Assembly (NCBI GenBank): GCA_002914805.1
Contig: JXTB01000285.1
Location: 62,001 to 126,000, forward strand
Direction: 5' to 3'
Origin: Parasponia andersonii
Taxonomy: Eukaryota; Streptophyta; Magnoliopsida; Rosales; Cannabaceae
Length of the DNA: 64,000 bases
Below are positions 1 through 11,279 of the stretch, piece by piece. The notes beneath the pieces were generated by a model. It was not told the DNA's origin. It saw only the letters and a list, made by a program, of their open reading frames with translations, and ran no database searches. The position numbers and the translations under genes are program-made. How positions within the stretch are numbered: the stretch's first letter is position 1; every line of letters begins with the position of its first letter.

Positions 1-1
1 G

Positions 2-115
2 CTTGACTACTACCTTGTCTCAGAATCCATAGCTGATCAGGTTCACGATTCATACATTGTCCCTGATGTTCATGGTAGTGATCATTGTCCCATTGGCCTT
101 GTACTCAAGTTGTAG
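2..115 (+). CDS. ARP: AP endonuclease (ARP-type, ExoIII family), C-terminal end only
   Basis: Only the last 38 codons are in the window; the gene enters from the left. Reading from base 2 gives [18 protein letters not shown], then [19 protein letters not shown] and a TAG at 113-115. The GSDHCPIGL block is the conserved C-terminal signature of the exonuclease III / AP endonuclease family; its SDH His is catalytic. LDYYLVSE is the substrate-side strand typical of these enzymes. In plants the best match I know is ARP (apurinic endonuclease-redox protein), which cuts DNA 5' to abasic sites in base-excision repair, in nucleus and plastid. The closeness to GPT and PRP4 matches the Arabidopsis gene order and supports ARP over APE1L or APE2. 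The N-terminal SAP domain that would settle this lies outside the window. Confidence 0.85.
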   Translation, partial: LDYYLVSESIADQVHDSYIVPDVHGSDHCPIGLVLKL

Positions 116-1770
116 TGAAGAAACGAGTATTGATACCAATGTTTACAAATAGGACGATATAAGAAACTGTAAAAGCCTAGCATTTTGCAGAGTAGCTCAT
201 TGCAGGGGAAAGTACACGTTTTAACCAGTTCTGAGGGGCATGTCACACATTTGGACATATGGTAGTGTTTGGTTGAGTGGAATGGAATTAAGGAAAGTGT
301 GGATAGCTTCATTTTGGTTCGGCCTCCGTGCTTTTAGTATGAATTTCATGCAGAAACAAAGCTTTATAGACCTAAATTAACTGAAATTATTATATCGTAA
401 ATTTGAAATCGCTAGGGACATTTTCATAAGTGTTTTTTTTTTTTTTTGTCAAAACAAAAAGCTCTTGCACCAAACTCCATAAGCAGTTATCAGGTCTTAA
501 TGTTCTCGAAATTTTTTCTACGTCACAAAACATCGAAATATTATTAGAAAAATTATTTTTCAAAGCATTCTTAGAAAAGTCATTTTACTTTTTAAAAAAA
601 AAAAATTACTGTGGATTTCAAATTCCCATTTTCTATAAATTTTTAGGGCATTTATAAAAAAATATTTCTAAAAAAATGAAAGAGAAAAAGGTTACTTTCT
701 TTGTAACGTGTTGATTCTTCAATAGTGTTTTGTTGCTCAATAGTTTGGATGCCCTACACTTCACTTTTCTTTCCACTTCACTACTTTGGCATACACATGT
801 CTACATAATGTATATAATCAGTTTGATAATTTTTATAGTCAAAGTTAAAAACAAGTCTTCAAGCCTATTCTTTTTTTCTTTTTTTAGCTAGAAAGTCTTT
901 TAAGCCTATTTAATGAAAATAAATACATATATAAAAGTCTTCGCCTATCAACCGAGTGTTAAAGCCACACGTCAATCCGGTCCGGTTTCATTTTTTTTTT
1001 CCATCATAATTGGATCAAAATTATATATTTGCTCAAATTTGGTCGATACAATGTCGTGAGATGATATTAAACATATTATTTAGAAAATAGTTTTTTTATT
1101 TTTTGGAAATTTAAGTTGTTTGAACTTAGGTTGTATGTTTAATATATAATTTGATTATTTGATAAGAGCACTTTGACTATGTTTAAATACAAATTTGATA
1201 ATAGTAATTAGAAACTTGTCACAAACAATTATTTTAACAATTTATGAAACAGAGGGCTACATTTTGAATTCCTGAAAACACTATCGAAGTTGGTACTTTG
1301 CTAAATATCTTGGGAAGTTTGAAAAAATATTCCAATTAAGAATACGGAACTAATTCAGAAACTACAAAACTCCTAATTGAAATGAAAGAAATTAGCAAAA
1401 AGGAAACAAAGCAATTATCCTAAATAAGAAACTAATTAAATGCTTCAACCATCTTCTACCACATACACCAATAAAGCAGTACGTGGCAAGTGGTAAGAAT
1501 CAACTGCGAGTCACAATTAATGGAGATAGGAAACTTCACACCCACATAAAATTTTAATATTGCGAGATTAGCAACTATTAGTATATATCCATATGTCCGT
1601 ATTAAACATGCTACTTGGCATTTTCAGTACAAAGACCCCAAATCGTTAATTTTTTTTTCCGGAGCGACACTCTTTCTAACTTTTTTTTTTTTTTTTTTTT
1701 TTTTTTGGGGTAAACTGGCGAACGAGAATCATTTTGAATGAATTATCAACGAACCTCCAGTATGCCTGAG
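116..1770. other. Intergenic, AT-rich, ARP 3' flank and distal GPT upstream region
   Basis: No coding signal on either strand. The first few hundred bases should carry the ARP 3' UTR, but I see no single decisive poly(A) signal. A long T tract lies at 1679-1706. The rest is unstructured AT-rich sequence. Confidence 0.6.
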
Positions 1771-1794
1771 CCACGTGTGCAGTTGATGACGTGG
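1771..1794 (+). promoter_or_regulatory. G-box plus UPRE-like element upstream of GPT
   Basis: CCACGTGT (1771-1778) is a G-box. Seven bases on, GATGACGTGG (1785-1794) contains TGACGTGG, the classical unfolded-protein-response element bound by ATF6/XBP1 and the sort of site recognised by plant bZIP17/28/60. It is about 200 bp before the GPT start codon, in the expected promoter. That it controls GPT is inference; TGACGTGG also resembles ABRE-like bZIP sites. Confidence 0.5.
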
Positions 1795-1929
1795 CAAAAC
1801 TGCACAGGCTCTGATTCACTTTTCCGAGGTGGCAATATCTGGTTGGTCAAATGACGAAGCAAGCGAAAATCTAACGCAACAACTGTTTTAAGTGGTAAGA
1901 ATCAACCACAACGGGTCCAAAACGCTACG

Positions 1930-1937
1930 TTTAAATA
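1930..1937 (+). promoter_or_regulatory. Possible TATA box of GPT
   Basis: TTTAAATA lies 56-63 bases before the ATG at 1993, which would give a short leader of roughly 30 nt. It is the only TATA-like run between the G-box and the start codon. The position fits, but the motif is weak in such AT-rich DNA. Confidence 0.4.
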
Positions 1938-1992
1938 CAGAAATGTCTTAATAAGGTTTCTGCACAGACGGAGGGAGAAGAAGAAGACTGCC

Positions 1993-4900
1993 ATGGCAGC
2001 TCGTAAGAGAGCTTCAGCAGACTCAACCCGAGAGCCAAAGCTACAAGAAGACACACAGAGAAAACCCACTTCGGATGAGTCTTCAATTGCACCACCCAAG
2101 TTAGGTGTAATCCTAAAGCTCTCACTTTTCTTGTTAGTCCCTTACTTTTACCTCGTCTTCCACCATTACAAGATCGACAAAGAGCTCAAGAAACCCATTT
2201 TGATCAATGCGGCTCTGAGCCTTGCCGGGTACTTCATCACCATTAAGTTGATCCCTGTGGCTTCGAGACGCAGTCTTAGGCGCAATCTCTTTGGTAAGGA
2301 CATCAATAAGAAGGGTACTCCTCACGGCGATGTCCAAGTGTGAGTCTTTTATGTTACTCTCTTTTATTTTTTTCTGTTTTTGTGGTCGAAATTATGAAGT
2401 GGGTATCTGCCAAGTTCTGTTTTTTCAGGTGATTTCATGAAATGGTATACCCTAGATTTGTTTTCTGTAAAGTTTTTTGAACTGGGTAGGTGTTAGATGA
2501 GCTCCTTGATCATATTATCTAACGGGAATTTCCTACAGTTGTTTTTCGATCAAATTATGTACTGGGAATGTGTTTAAGTTTGGTTTGCATTGATAATCAT
2601 TTGATATTATTGGGTTTTTTTTTTTTCAAATGATTTAAAAAGAAAACAAAAAAAAAAAACCAAAAATTCAGTTTCTTATAAGAAAAAAGCTTTGCTTGAT
2701 TCTAAGTTTCATTTGAGCTTGAAATTTTACCTTTTTCAATTTCTTTTATTGGTTTTTTCTTTCACATTCTTAGTAAAGATATTTACTTTTCTGTATATTG
2801 GAAAGGCGCTTATTTGTTAGATTGACTTTTACGATAGCTTGTCAGTATGGTATGGATCTTAACAGTTCACCCTATGATAACTACAGATTCGACAGTTGAA
2901 CTCATTTAGAGTTAAATTGATTTGATCAAAGACAGTTTAATATTAAGATGGTTCTAAGATTAGTGTCCAGAATTAGTTGCAACTCATTTTCAGTACAACT
3001 GTGAAAGGTTAATTCTTTTGGATGATAAACCGTCAACAACTCAAACAAGTCTTAAAAGTGAACAATATTATGTCCATGTAAGCAGTAGGTTCTGTGACAG
3101 TGGTAAGTAGATTTCATTTTTTAAAAAGAGGGCTCACCCTTTGACTGCATTTTTAGTTATGAAGTTTCATGTGATTTGTGCATGCAATAAGACTAAATCC
3201 TTCCTCGAAAGCTTGTCCAAGGTATACTATAGTTCATGGCCTGCTAACAGAATGTATTGTAGTTTGCAAATCTTAACCATCCGATTTTTGTTACTTCTAG
3301 TGTTTATTTTCCCACGATTCTCTTACCTTGCTAAATGATGTCACTTGTGTTTATCAGGCCAGAGTCGTTGGGTGTTGTTGTTGGAACTGTTTTCATGGTC
3401 TTGGCATTCTTCTTTCAGTATTTTAACTTTACGGCCGATTCAAATGTAAGTGCTATGTTACACTGCTTACAAACCTTTTACTTTGTTTGTATTGGATGAA
3501 ATGCTTAGATGTCAACATAAGGTTCATACCTAATATTTATATATTTTGCAAAATGAGTGAAGGAACTCGTGATACTGCGAAATCCAATTGTAGAAAGAAA
3601 CATGTTCATAATTTTTGGGGGAAAATGTGGTAACGAAAAGTGTTTTTAGGGTAAAAACTTTTAAATCAATTCTAGGAATATTTTGTGCCGTTGAATTGTG
3701 CATTCACTTTCACTTGTTTTATGGTTCCTCCTCCCCACCCAATGGTGGGGAAAAGGAGGTTTGGCAACCTCCAGATGGAGGTTGTTCACCAGATGTTCAC
3801 TCTCTTCAGATGTGGTAACCAAATGGCATTGCCATGCGGAAGATGAATATAATATGTTTTGATATCTGATGAAGAAACATTCTTAGTGCCAGTTTGATGA
3901 TCTAGTCAGGAAATGGTTACCAACGGAAATAAAGGGTTCTGTAGTAGGATGCCTTTGCTTTGTTGGGACATTTTATTGATGTTGAATTTGCTGTTATTAT
4001 AATATTTCGGTGGTTAAGAACACTGATAAACATGATTCTTGTACAAATGTTGGATTGTAAAGATGATGCACTTTTAATGAGGATTGTTAGAATGAGAAGG
4101 TTTACATTTAGAGACAAATCCAAGTTTGTACTCTGGTGAACATGGAGTCATGAATATCGAAGAAAGAGTTATAACATTTTGGGACGATTGGACAGTTTCT
4201 TTTTTGTCTTATCTTTTTCTCCTATTTTCTAAGATGATTATACCAGAACGCTCTCTGCATGTATTCGGTGGCTTATTAGTTACACTTTTCAGTTCAATTT
4301 TATTGGTTGTATCTATACTTTTTGATATTGCTTGACTAAACTGTAAATATTTTGATCATGCAGTGGCTTGTTGAGTACTATGCAGCATTAGCAACCATTT
4401 GTTTCATGTTATTTCTTGGATTTCTCGATGATGTCTTTGATCTACCTTGGAGGGTGTGAGTATTCATTAAGATTTTTTTGCGCCTTTTGTACGTTTATTT
4501 TATTTTGTAAAGTTGTCCTTTGTGGCATGGATTTTTGTATTAATTTTACATAAGATTCTTCTGGAAATTGTTAAGAGCAGGAAATTAATATTACCGTCAT
4601 TTGCTACACTTGCTCTGCTAATGGCCTATGCTGGACATACAACTATTGTTATACCGAAGCCTCTCATTCCGTATGTCGGCCTGGAGATTTTGGATCTAGG
4701 TATGTTTTTTGATGTGGAAAGTATTTGACATTATAAAAGCATTAAATTTCCGTCTATGATAATTTTTTTCCTTCTTTTCCCTCTCTTTTTCTTATTAGAT
4801 TCATAAATCAATCCGACATCAAATACAAGTCTCCCTCTATGCAAGAACATCTTAAACTATCTTACATGTTTGTATTTGATTGTTGGTTCCTTGTTTAATA

Positions 4901-6439
4901 ACTGATTTGTTTACTTATTCCTTACCAACAAGTTTGTATGTGCAGGATGGATTTATAAATTATACATGTTCCTTTTGGCGATCTTTTGCACAAACTCCAT
5001 CAATATTCATGCTGGCATAAATGGTCTTGAAGTTGGGCAGACAGTTGTCATCTCAGCTGCTGTAAGCTTGATTGTTTTAAAAACATTTGGCAAAAGTATA
5101 GAATAAATATATTTTCTGTACAACATTTGCAGTTTAAAACTGTTGTTTAGTGACAATTTATGATCGCAGATTTTAATTCACAATATCATGCAAATTGGGG
5201 TATCTAAGGATGCCGAGTATAAGCAGGCGCATGCATTCTCTATTTACCTAGTTCAACCCTTACTGGCTACCTCCTTGGGTTTGCTTTCTTACAACTGGTG
5301 ACTTGCTGCACATCAGCTACTTTGGAATTTTGTTTGTTCTTCTTGCGTGGAAATATACTTAAAAGCTTTATTATTCATGGTTTTAGGTATCCTTCTTCAG
5401 TTTTTGTTGGAGATACGTACACATACTTTGCTGGAATGACTTTGGCTGTAGTTGGGATTTTAGGTCATTACAGGTCTGGCCCCTTATCTTTCATATGTCA
5501 CTTTGTCATTCTCTAGTGTGCAGGTTAATGTGGAATAGATGGAGGACTTTTTTCTTCAAGTGAAAAATAATATTAAAAGAAAAGGAAATTCCAAGTACAA
5601 AAAGGACAATATGCAGTGTAGCGACTGAAACCAAATTGCAGTAGAAAACACTAAGAAAAAAACTCATCCAAGTGGTACAAGAAAGCGATTCAAAGATGAC
5701 ATCACAAGTGACAAAAAGCATATTATAAGATGCCACAGGAGAAAGCACAGATTTTTAATGTTGTGGGCGGCTGTAATTCAACAGAATTGTTCTATAATCT
5801 TTATAGTGTTGTATGAATATCTATGCTTATATTTAATATTTTGTCTCCCCAATTTTTGTTTGTTACAGTGAGACACTCCTGATTTTCTTTGCTCCTCAAG
5901 TTTTAAACTTCCTCTTATCACTCCCTCAGGTTTATTCTCTCTCTCTCTCTCTCTCTCTCCTCAGTTGCATGCTTGACTAATTAGAATGTTCAATATGTAA
6001 GCAACTTAATTTTGCTGCTTTTATTTTGTCAGCTCTCTGGCTACATTCCATGTCCACGGCACCGTCTGCCTCGGTAATATTCAGTAAAGATTATGCTTAG
6101 AACTGTCATTTTATGTTCAGTCTTTATTTATAGCCTCCACATGTTTTACCCTCCAGGTTCGATCCTCAAACAGGACTACTGACTGGTACAAATGATGGGA
6201 CACTCGTTAACTTGTTCCTGAGATGGTTTGGCAGGATGTCGGAGAAGTCACTTTGCATCTATCTTCTTGTTTTCCAGGTGTGTTCTTTCTCTTATAACCT
6301 GTAGAGATCATTTTTGTATTGTCAATTCCCAAGTCCTGTCAAACTAGCTTTGATTCTATCCTTTATTTCATCTGAATAGGCTATTGCATGTGGCTTCTGC
6401 TTCTTGCTGAGGTACTTTCTTGCTGGTTGGTACAAGTAA
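1993..6439 (+). CDS. GPT: UDP-GlcNAc:dolichyl-phosphate GlcNAc-1-phosphate transferase (GPT/ALG7/DPAGT1)
   Basis: ER membrane enzyme that moves GlcNAc-1-P from UDP-GlcNAc to dolichyl phosphate, the first step of N-glycan precursor assembly and the target of tunicamycin. Eleven exons by GT/AG sites in unbroken frame: 1993-2339, 3358-3445, 4364-4455, 4581-4699, 4946-5061, 5170-5297, 5387-5473, 5869-5929, 6033-6073, 6157-6277, 6380-6439, giving 419 residues, the usual family length. Family marks: LDDVFDL (about 166-172, metal/phosphate-binding Asp cluster), [13 protein letters not shown] (about 232-244), [10 protein letters not shown] (about 305-314) and [11 protein letters not shown] (about 353-363, the UDP-GlcNAc loop). 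Many hydrophobic membrane segments alternate with these loops. A charged N-terminal tail of about 37 residues precedes the first membrane segment. The start is the first ATG, after a purine-rich leader. The gene is convergent with PRP4, about 750 bp between stops. It looks intact. Confidence 0.96.
3727..3784. repeat. Two adjacent hairpins inside GPT intron 2
   Basis: CAACCTCC-AGAT-GGAGGTTG (3765-3784) is a perfect 8-bp stem with a 4-base loop. Just before it, CCCCACC (3733-3739) pairs with GGTGGGG (3744-3750), extended outward by CCTCC (3727-3731) with GGAGG (3755-3759). This is a GC-rich island in an AT-rich intron. It may be a small MITE remnant or a structured intron segment. Confidence 0.6.
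5937..5959 (+). repeat. (CT)n microsatellite at the start of GPT intron 8
   Basis: About eleven CT units begin 7 bases after the exon 8 donor site. This run is probably polymorphic in length. Confidence 0.9.
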
Positions 6440-7190
6440 GGGACCGAGAACAAGACAAGTTTTTAAATCTTCAATTTCAAGTGTAGAGATGATTTTCTGA
6501 GATCTTTTTAGGAAAGTGGTGACTATTCTAAGGAAAAAAAGAAGCGATGTATGAGATTCATTTACACTAGTTTTTTTGATTTATGGGTATTCTACAGAAA
6601 AATGAAGAGATGAGTCCTGCAGTTGAGAAGAAAAGTTGCTGAGCTTTTAACCTTTTTGGAATCTAGGATATAGTTGAAACCGGTCACTTGTTTATTATTG
6701 AATCTTGTCTGAACAGGATGTTTGTTACTTACATATATTTTTTGGTACTTAAGCAATATAGTTATGATTTGACTTTTCATGATTTTGCTTGTATCCACCA
6801 CATGCGAATGCATTGGTGGTATTTTGACGATGTTCCTTTTATTGTTTTTCTTGTATCCTTGACTTGATTATGAATCCACCATATACACATATACATATAT
6901 GTGTGTGTGTATACATACATCACATGGCACGTGTTCTTGCTTCTTTGAACTACAAAAGTACTCCCCTTATCATGCATGTCTTGTTAAAAGTACTAACTGT
7001 GTGGCTCAAATGATAAAGAGTGACTCAGTTACAGATAGAAATGAAGTTCGCACTGAATACAGGGTCCTGCGAGCACGGTCATGTCTAAATCTAATACGCT
7101 GCTGTAGTCAAAACTTGAGTATCGAAGCAATTCATCCTCTCCATCCCAAAATTTTATGATATCTTCAAGAAAATTAAGAGAACTGCATAT
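6440..7190. other. Convergent intergenic space between GPT and PRP4
   Basis: Holds the two 3' UTRs. A TA/TG-alternating run (about 6881-6920), which could adopt cruciform or Z-form, sits near the middle. The remainder shows no coding signal apart from the SINE-like piece listed separately. Confidence 0.6.
6995..7110 (+). repeat. Possible tRNA-derived SINE remnant
   Basis: GTGTGGCTCAAATGATAAAG (about 7000-7019) resembles the box-A head of plant SINEs. About 45 bases on, GGGTCCTGCGAGCACGG is a possible decayed box B. No poly(A) or clean ends are visible, so this is a weak call. Confidence 0.3.
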
Positions 7191-9802
7191 CTAGTCAACA
7201 TCCATTTCATGATGATCCTCCTCCCCGACACCACTGCTGGACCATAGCTTGATTGTCCGATCGTGCGACACAGTGGCAATGCAATTTCCATCTGCCATCA
7301 AACAACATTAGTCTAACAAGTATAACAAGTTTTGGACACAAAAATGAGGGATAGGGAAACAATATTAGAAAAGAAAATGCGTGGGAAGTAGGGAGGTAAT
7401 CCGACTAAGTCTAGGCAACAAACTCCTGCACTGTAAACTTACCTCCTGCCACATCTAACGAAGTAACTTTAGCTTCATGTCCAGAAAGTGTCTTAACAGG
7501 CGTAAAATCTCGGCCTGACCAAATCTGGCAAATGTACCGAAAAGAAAAAATAATTTAGAAACAAGATATTAAAACACCAAGAAAATCGTACGAGTGGGGC
7601 TCAAATTCTTCCTTTATGCAGCTAATTTTAGTTTAGAATGGAAAGGTACCTTGGCTGTCATATCATATGAGGCAGTTACCAAAAAGTATCCCTCTTGAGG
7701 CTCGAATTTGACCTGAGAAATAAGGTTGGAGTGCGCTGGAATGGTGTACAAAGATTTCTTCTTTCTTAAATCCCATATCCGACATGTATTGTCCTCTCCC
7801 CCCGAGGCTAAATAAAAACCATTTGCTGAAAAACTTAATGCAAGAACCTGAAATCATAACGAGAATAGTGAAAAAGAGAGAGAGGCCAAACATTCATGTT
7901 ATCAAAGCCATGATTATTAAGTTAAAAGCAAGAAAAAGGAAAGTTCAAGTATAAAGTCTCACTGGCTTGACATGGCCTTCTAAAGCAAGAATACTTCGGC
8001 CAGTTCTAAGATCCCACACACGAACAAGTGAATCAAGTCCACAAGATGCTGCCAGTGAACCATCACAGTGGAAGGCTAATCCATAGACACTCCTGCTGTG
8101 ACCTTCTTGAAGAAGCAATTCCAGACCAGTATCTATATCCCACAATCTCCAAGTCTTGTCAAAGCTAGCTGTGCCCAAGTACTTTCCCGACGGATGGAAG
8201 GCGATGCGTGCAAGACGGTCCAGATGACCTTCAAATGTTTTCAAGTGAGATCCGTCGGTGTTCCACAACCTTGCAGTCCGGTCAGCAGAGGCAGTTGCTA
8301 AAAGGTTGTCCGTTGGAGAAAATGTGACATCAGTCAGGCGCTCTGTGTGTCCCTTTAAGGTGGAAACCTTTTTAACTTGAGGCATGCTCCACAACTTAGC
8401 CACTCCACTCAAAGCACTGACAAAAAAGCAAATGTAAATAAGAAATAGTTCTATGATGAATTTTAAAGAAAAAACTAACTCATTAACACCAAATAATACT
8501 AAACTCACACATGACACCCACCAAACAAAAATTTAATTAGCAGTCCAACCAGGAAAAGGTTATGTTCCAAAATTTTTCACTTCTTTCAATGTGCACATGT
8601 CCTCTTAACCTAGGAAAAGGAAAGGGATCTGACAACTATTATAAAGACTAAACAGCATTTATAACCTAAATAGATAGAGAAGTTATTGTTAACCGTTAAG
8701 TAAGTTTCTTGACCAACTAGTATAGACATTAACAGCATAGGACACCAAAAACAGTGAAGGGTTCTAATCACATTATACAAGGAGTAGGAGTTGACCAGAC
8801 AATTAGAATAAGACTGTAATTTTGTTAACAAGCAACAGTAAGTCCTTACCAGGTAGCAAGCAGTTTTCCATCTTGCGAGAAGGAGCAACCAGAAAGTGGA
8901 CGGTCATCCCCAATCTCACTGCAATCGAGGACTAAACTCCCTTCTTGCTTTAGAGCCCAGTCCATTTCAGCATCCATATCCTCATCAGGGTCATCCCTTT
9001 TCCTCCGCGCACGTTGAAGACGTGAGGCTGCCCTCACTATTGAGTACTTTGCAATATCATTCCTAGCATCCAAGAGAGCCTTGGATCCTTCAGTGAAAAA
9101 AGGGTACTGAAGCAATTCTTCTTCGGTATCTTCTGTTGCAGCAGAAGCTGCAGCCTCCTCCTCCTCATGAGCTTTCATCAGCTTCTCCAACTGGCCTTCA
9201 GCATCTAATTTTGCCATTATCATGCGCAGCCTGTCCCGTCTTTCCATCTCTCTTTCTCCGAAAAGTGTAATAGGTTCACCAAGCCGGCGTAGACGAGTGC
9301 GGACAGCCATGTCATTAGTAGGAACTGCTAGAGCAGAAGCACGTCGCTTCATCATCAGCTCTTGCATTGCTTTTTCTTGTCTCTCTCTGACCAGTCTGCT
9401 CTCCTCTGATATCTCATAGTCCCCAGTAAAACCTGGAGCAGTGTGGCCAGGGTCTGAATCATCATCAGAATCGGAGTCACTTGTTCTCAATTCACCATTT
9501 TGTGGTACTGGCAGCCTAAGAACAGGTGGTCGGATTGGTAAAGGTGCTAATGGCCGAAGAACAGGGGGACCCGGCACCGTAGGAATTGGAGCAATGGCAG
9601 GCACAATTGGAGGTACAATTGGAGGCACAAGCGGAGGTACAACTGGAGCCACAACTGGCAGTGCAATTACTGGTGGACTAATAGGCTGGATGGGTTGAAT
9701 GGGAGTACTATTTACAGCAGAAGTCAGAGTTTGATCATCAGGAATTGGAGAAGATGATTCCATTGGAGTTGGTGAAGGGTTGTTTTCCTCTTCAGCTGCC
9801 AT
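7191..9802 (-). CDS. PRP4: U4/U6 small nuclear ribonucleoprotein PRP4-like WD40 protein
   Basis: Core protein of the U4/U6 and U4/U6.U5 tri-snRNP, needed for spliceosome assembly in the nucleus. The Arabidopsis orthologue is LACHESIS/EMB2776, known for egg-cell fate and embryo phenotypes. Coding exons (transcript order): 9802-8850, 8416-7963, 7847-7650, 7524-7443, 7291-7191, all GT/AG and in frame, giving 595 residues. Parts: Pro/Val-rich low-complexity stretch (about 35-100), acidic Ser/Asp run (107-118), PRP4 splicing-factor motif LGEPITLFGEREMERRDRLR (174-193), acidic spacer, then about seven WD40 repeats from about 298 to the end, with repeated GH...LWD/VWD/IWD pairs. The start is the first ATG in an exon whose upstream boundary is a good acceptor. 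Reading on past the 8850 boundary, or upstream of the 8416 boundary, runs into intron. It looks intact. Confidence 0.95.
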
Positions 9803-9807
9803 GATAT

Positions 9808-10968
9808 CTAACCAAGAGAAATTTAAGAGGTTAACAAAGTCTTTGAAAAGAACTTAAATTCAAGTCTCTTGTTACATGCCGCTATATGCAATCAGGAACT
9901 TCGAATAATCATCCAAAGAAGATAAATAGAAAGCAATGTACCAGTGAAAAATATAATATACATGAGAACACAAATGAGTAAAGAGTACAATAATGCTAAC
10001 TGGGTAACCAATTGATCTGAACTAACAGAAGTGGGGGTGCTTTCACAGAACTGTGACAGTAAACAAACAAAAAATGACAAATAAACAAGATTAATTATTC
10101 TTTTCTACAGAAAAATTGTTTATGTAAATATTGACTTTTTAGTACTTTTTAGCTATTATCTGTATGGCATTGCACTCTAGTCTCCCCCCTTTTTCCCCCT
10201 ACAAAACAAGAAAACAAACTAACGAATATTTGGAATCTCCAGAAAACAAGCATTCAAGTGAAATCATATTCCACTGTTCATTTGAGAATAACATCATCAC
10301 AAGTCTGCAGCAAAAAACAGGGAAAAAAACAATAAAATAGAAATTCAAGAAAGTGAATTTCTCCATATTTCTCCAGCCTTTTCTTTTATAAATTCCTAAG
10401 CTATATCTTCACAAAGTCTTAAACAAGGTTTTCTATCTCTCTGTGTTACTAAGTACCATAACTCAGTCCAAGAGACAAGTAAGCAGTAAATAGTGTATCA
10501 TACCCTTTATCTCACTTCAATCCCTTTTCTTTTCCTCGCAAAAACACAACACTCTTAAGTCTTAACTTTAGCTATCAGCACATCTAATGCCTGCATCAAG
10601 AAATCCCAGTTCTGGGTTTTGCCCCCACAAACACTTTAAGTTAACTCTAAAATGGTTTGAGGTACAGAATAACTGGTAAACCGGTCCTAAGATGGACCAA
10701 TAAAAATGAAATGGGTAGAGAAAAGGCTTCGGTTAATTACCAAAAACCAACAATTTTCTTAGAGGAAATTTATCAAACAGGTTGCACGCATTGTTTCCCT
10801 AGCAGCTTTCTCTTTGTGTTCCTTCGTCTAAAACATCAGAAGTACACAAATCAACACTCGCAACGAGCACTTTTAACTCATTTTCTTTACATTAAAATGA
10901 AAATAAAAAACAAAAAAAATTAGTACAGAAAATTCTTGATAGAAAGAAGAAGAGAAAGAGAGAAGTAC
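9808..10968 (-). other. 5' UTR intron of PRP4
   Basis: On the minus strand a donor GAG|GTACTT lies at 10969/10968 and an acceptor TTAG|ATATC at 9808/9807, five bases before the ATG. This gives an intron of 1,161 bp in the leader, with no coding signal inside. Long first introns in the leader often raise expression in plant housekeeping genes. No transcript was seen, so this is from splice-site sense only. Confidence 0.6.
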
Positions 10969-11072
10969 CTCAAATCAAACGCAAACTCCTGCGTGTCCTT
11001 ACTTTTTAGAGCTTGAAATTTGAAACTGAAATGGGGATTGAGAGAAACGAAACTATCCCTAAAATCACTCTA

Positions 11073-11260
11073 AAACCCTAAATCCTGAATTGAGAATAGA
11101 AACGAAAACTCAGAGTGAGTTCTCTGGCGCCACTGCCACTGGGAAAGAAGAAACACATCCGATTATTGAGAGAGGAAAGGGAAGGTTTTGGAGAAAGTAC
11201 TGAGAGTCCCTCACGTTTGCCAACTCTAGTTGTTACTCCCCACGTTTGAAATTTAGCCCA
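11073..11260 (-). promoter_or_regulatory. PRP4 leader/promoter with telo-box and site II motif
   Basis: AAACCCTAA (telo-box, either-strand element) lies at 11073-11081. TGGGCT, a site II / TCP-type motif, lies at 11255-11260 on the minus strand. The pair is known from Arabidopsis promoters of ribosomal and other housekeeping genes. The non-coding first exon should begin around here. The local GC rise (11,100-11,240) fits a leader or core promoter. Confidence 0.45.
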
Positions 11261-11279
11261 CAAAGCCTTTTTTTTTTCA

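Noticed and set aside
5506-5748. Antisense 80-codon open frame
   Set aside because: Lies mostly in GPT intron 7, hydrophobic and repeat-like, with no recognisable domain.
7945-8517. WD40 frame read as a gene of its own with an upstream hydrophobic start
   Set aside because: The first 33 residues are intron; the real exon starts at 8416 and joins the PRP4 first coding exon in frame.
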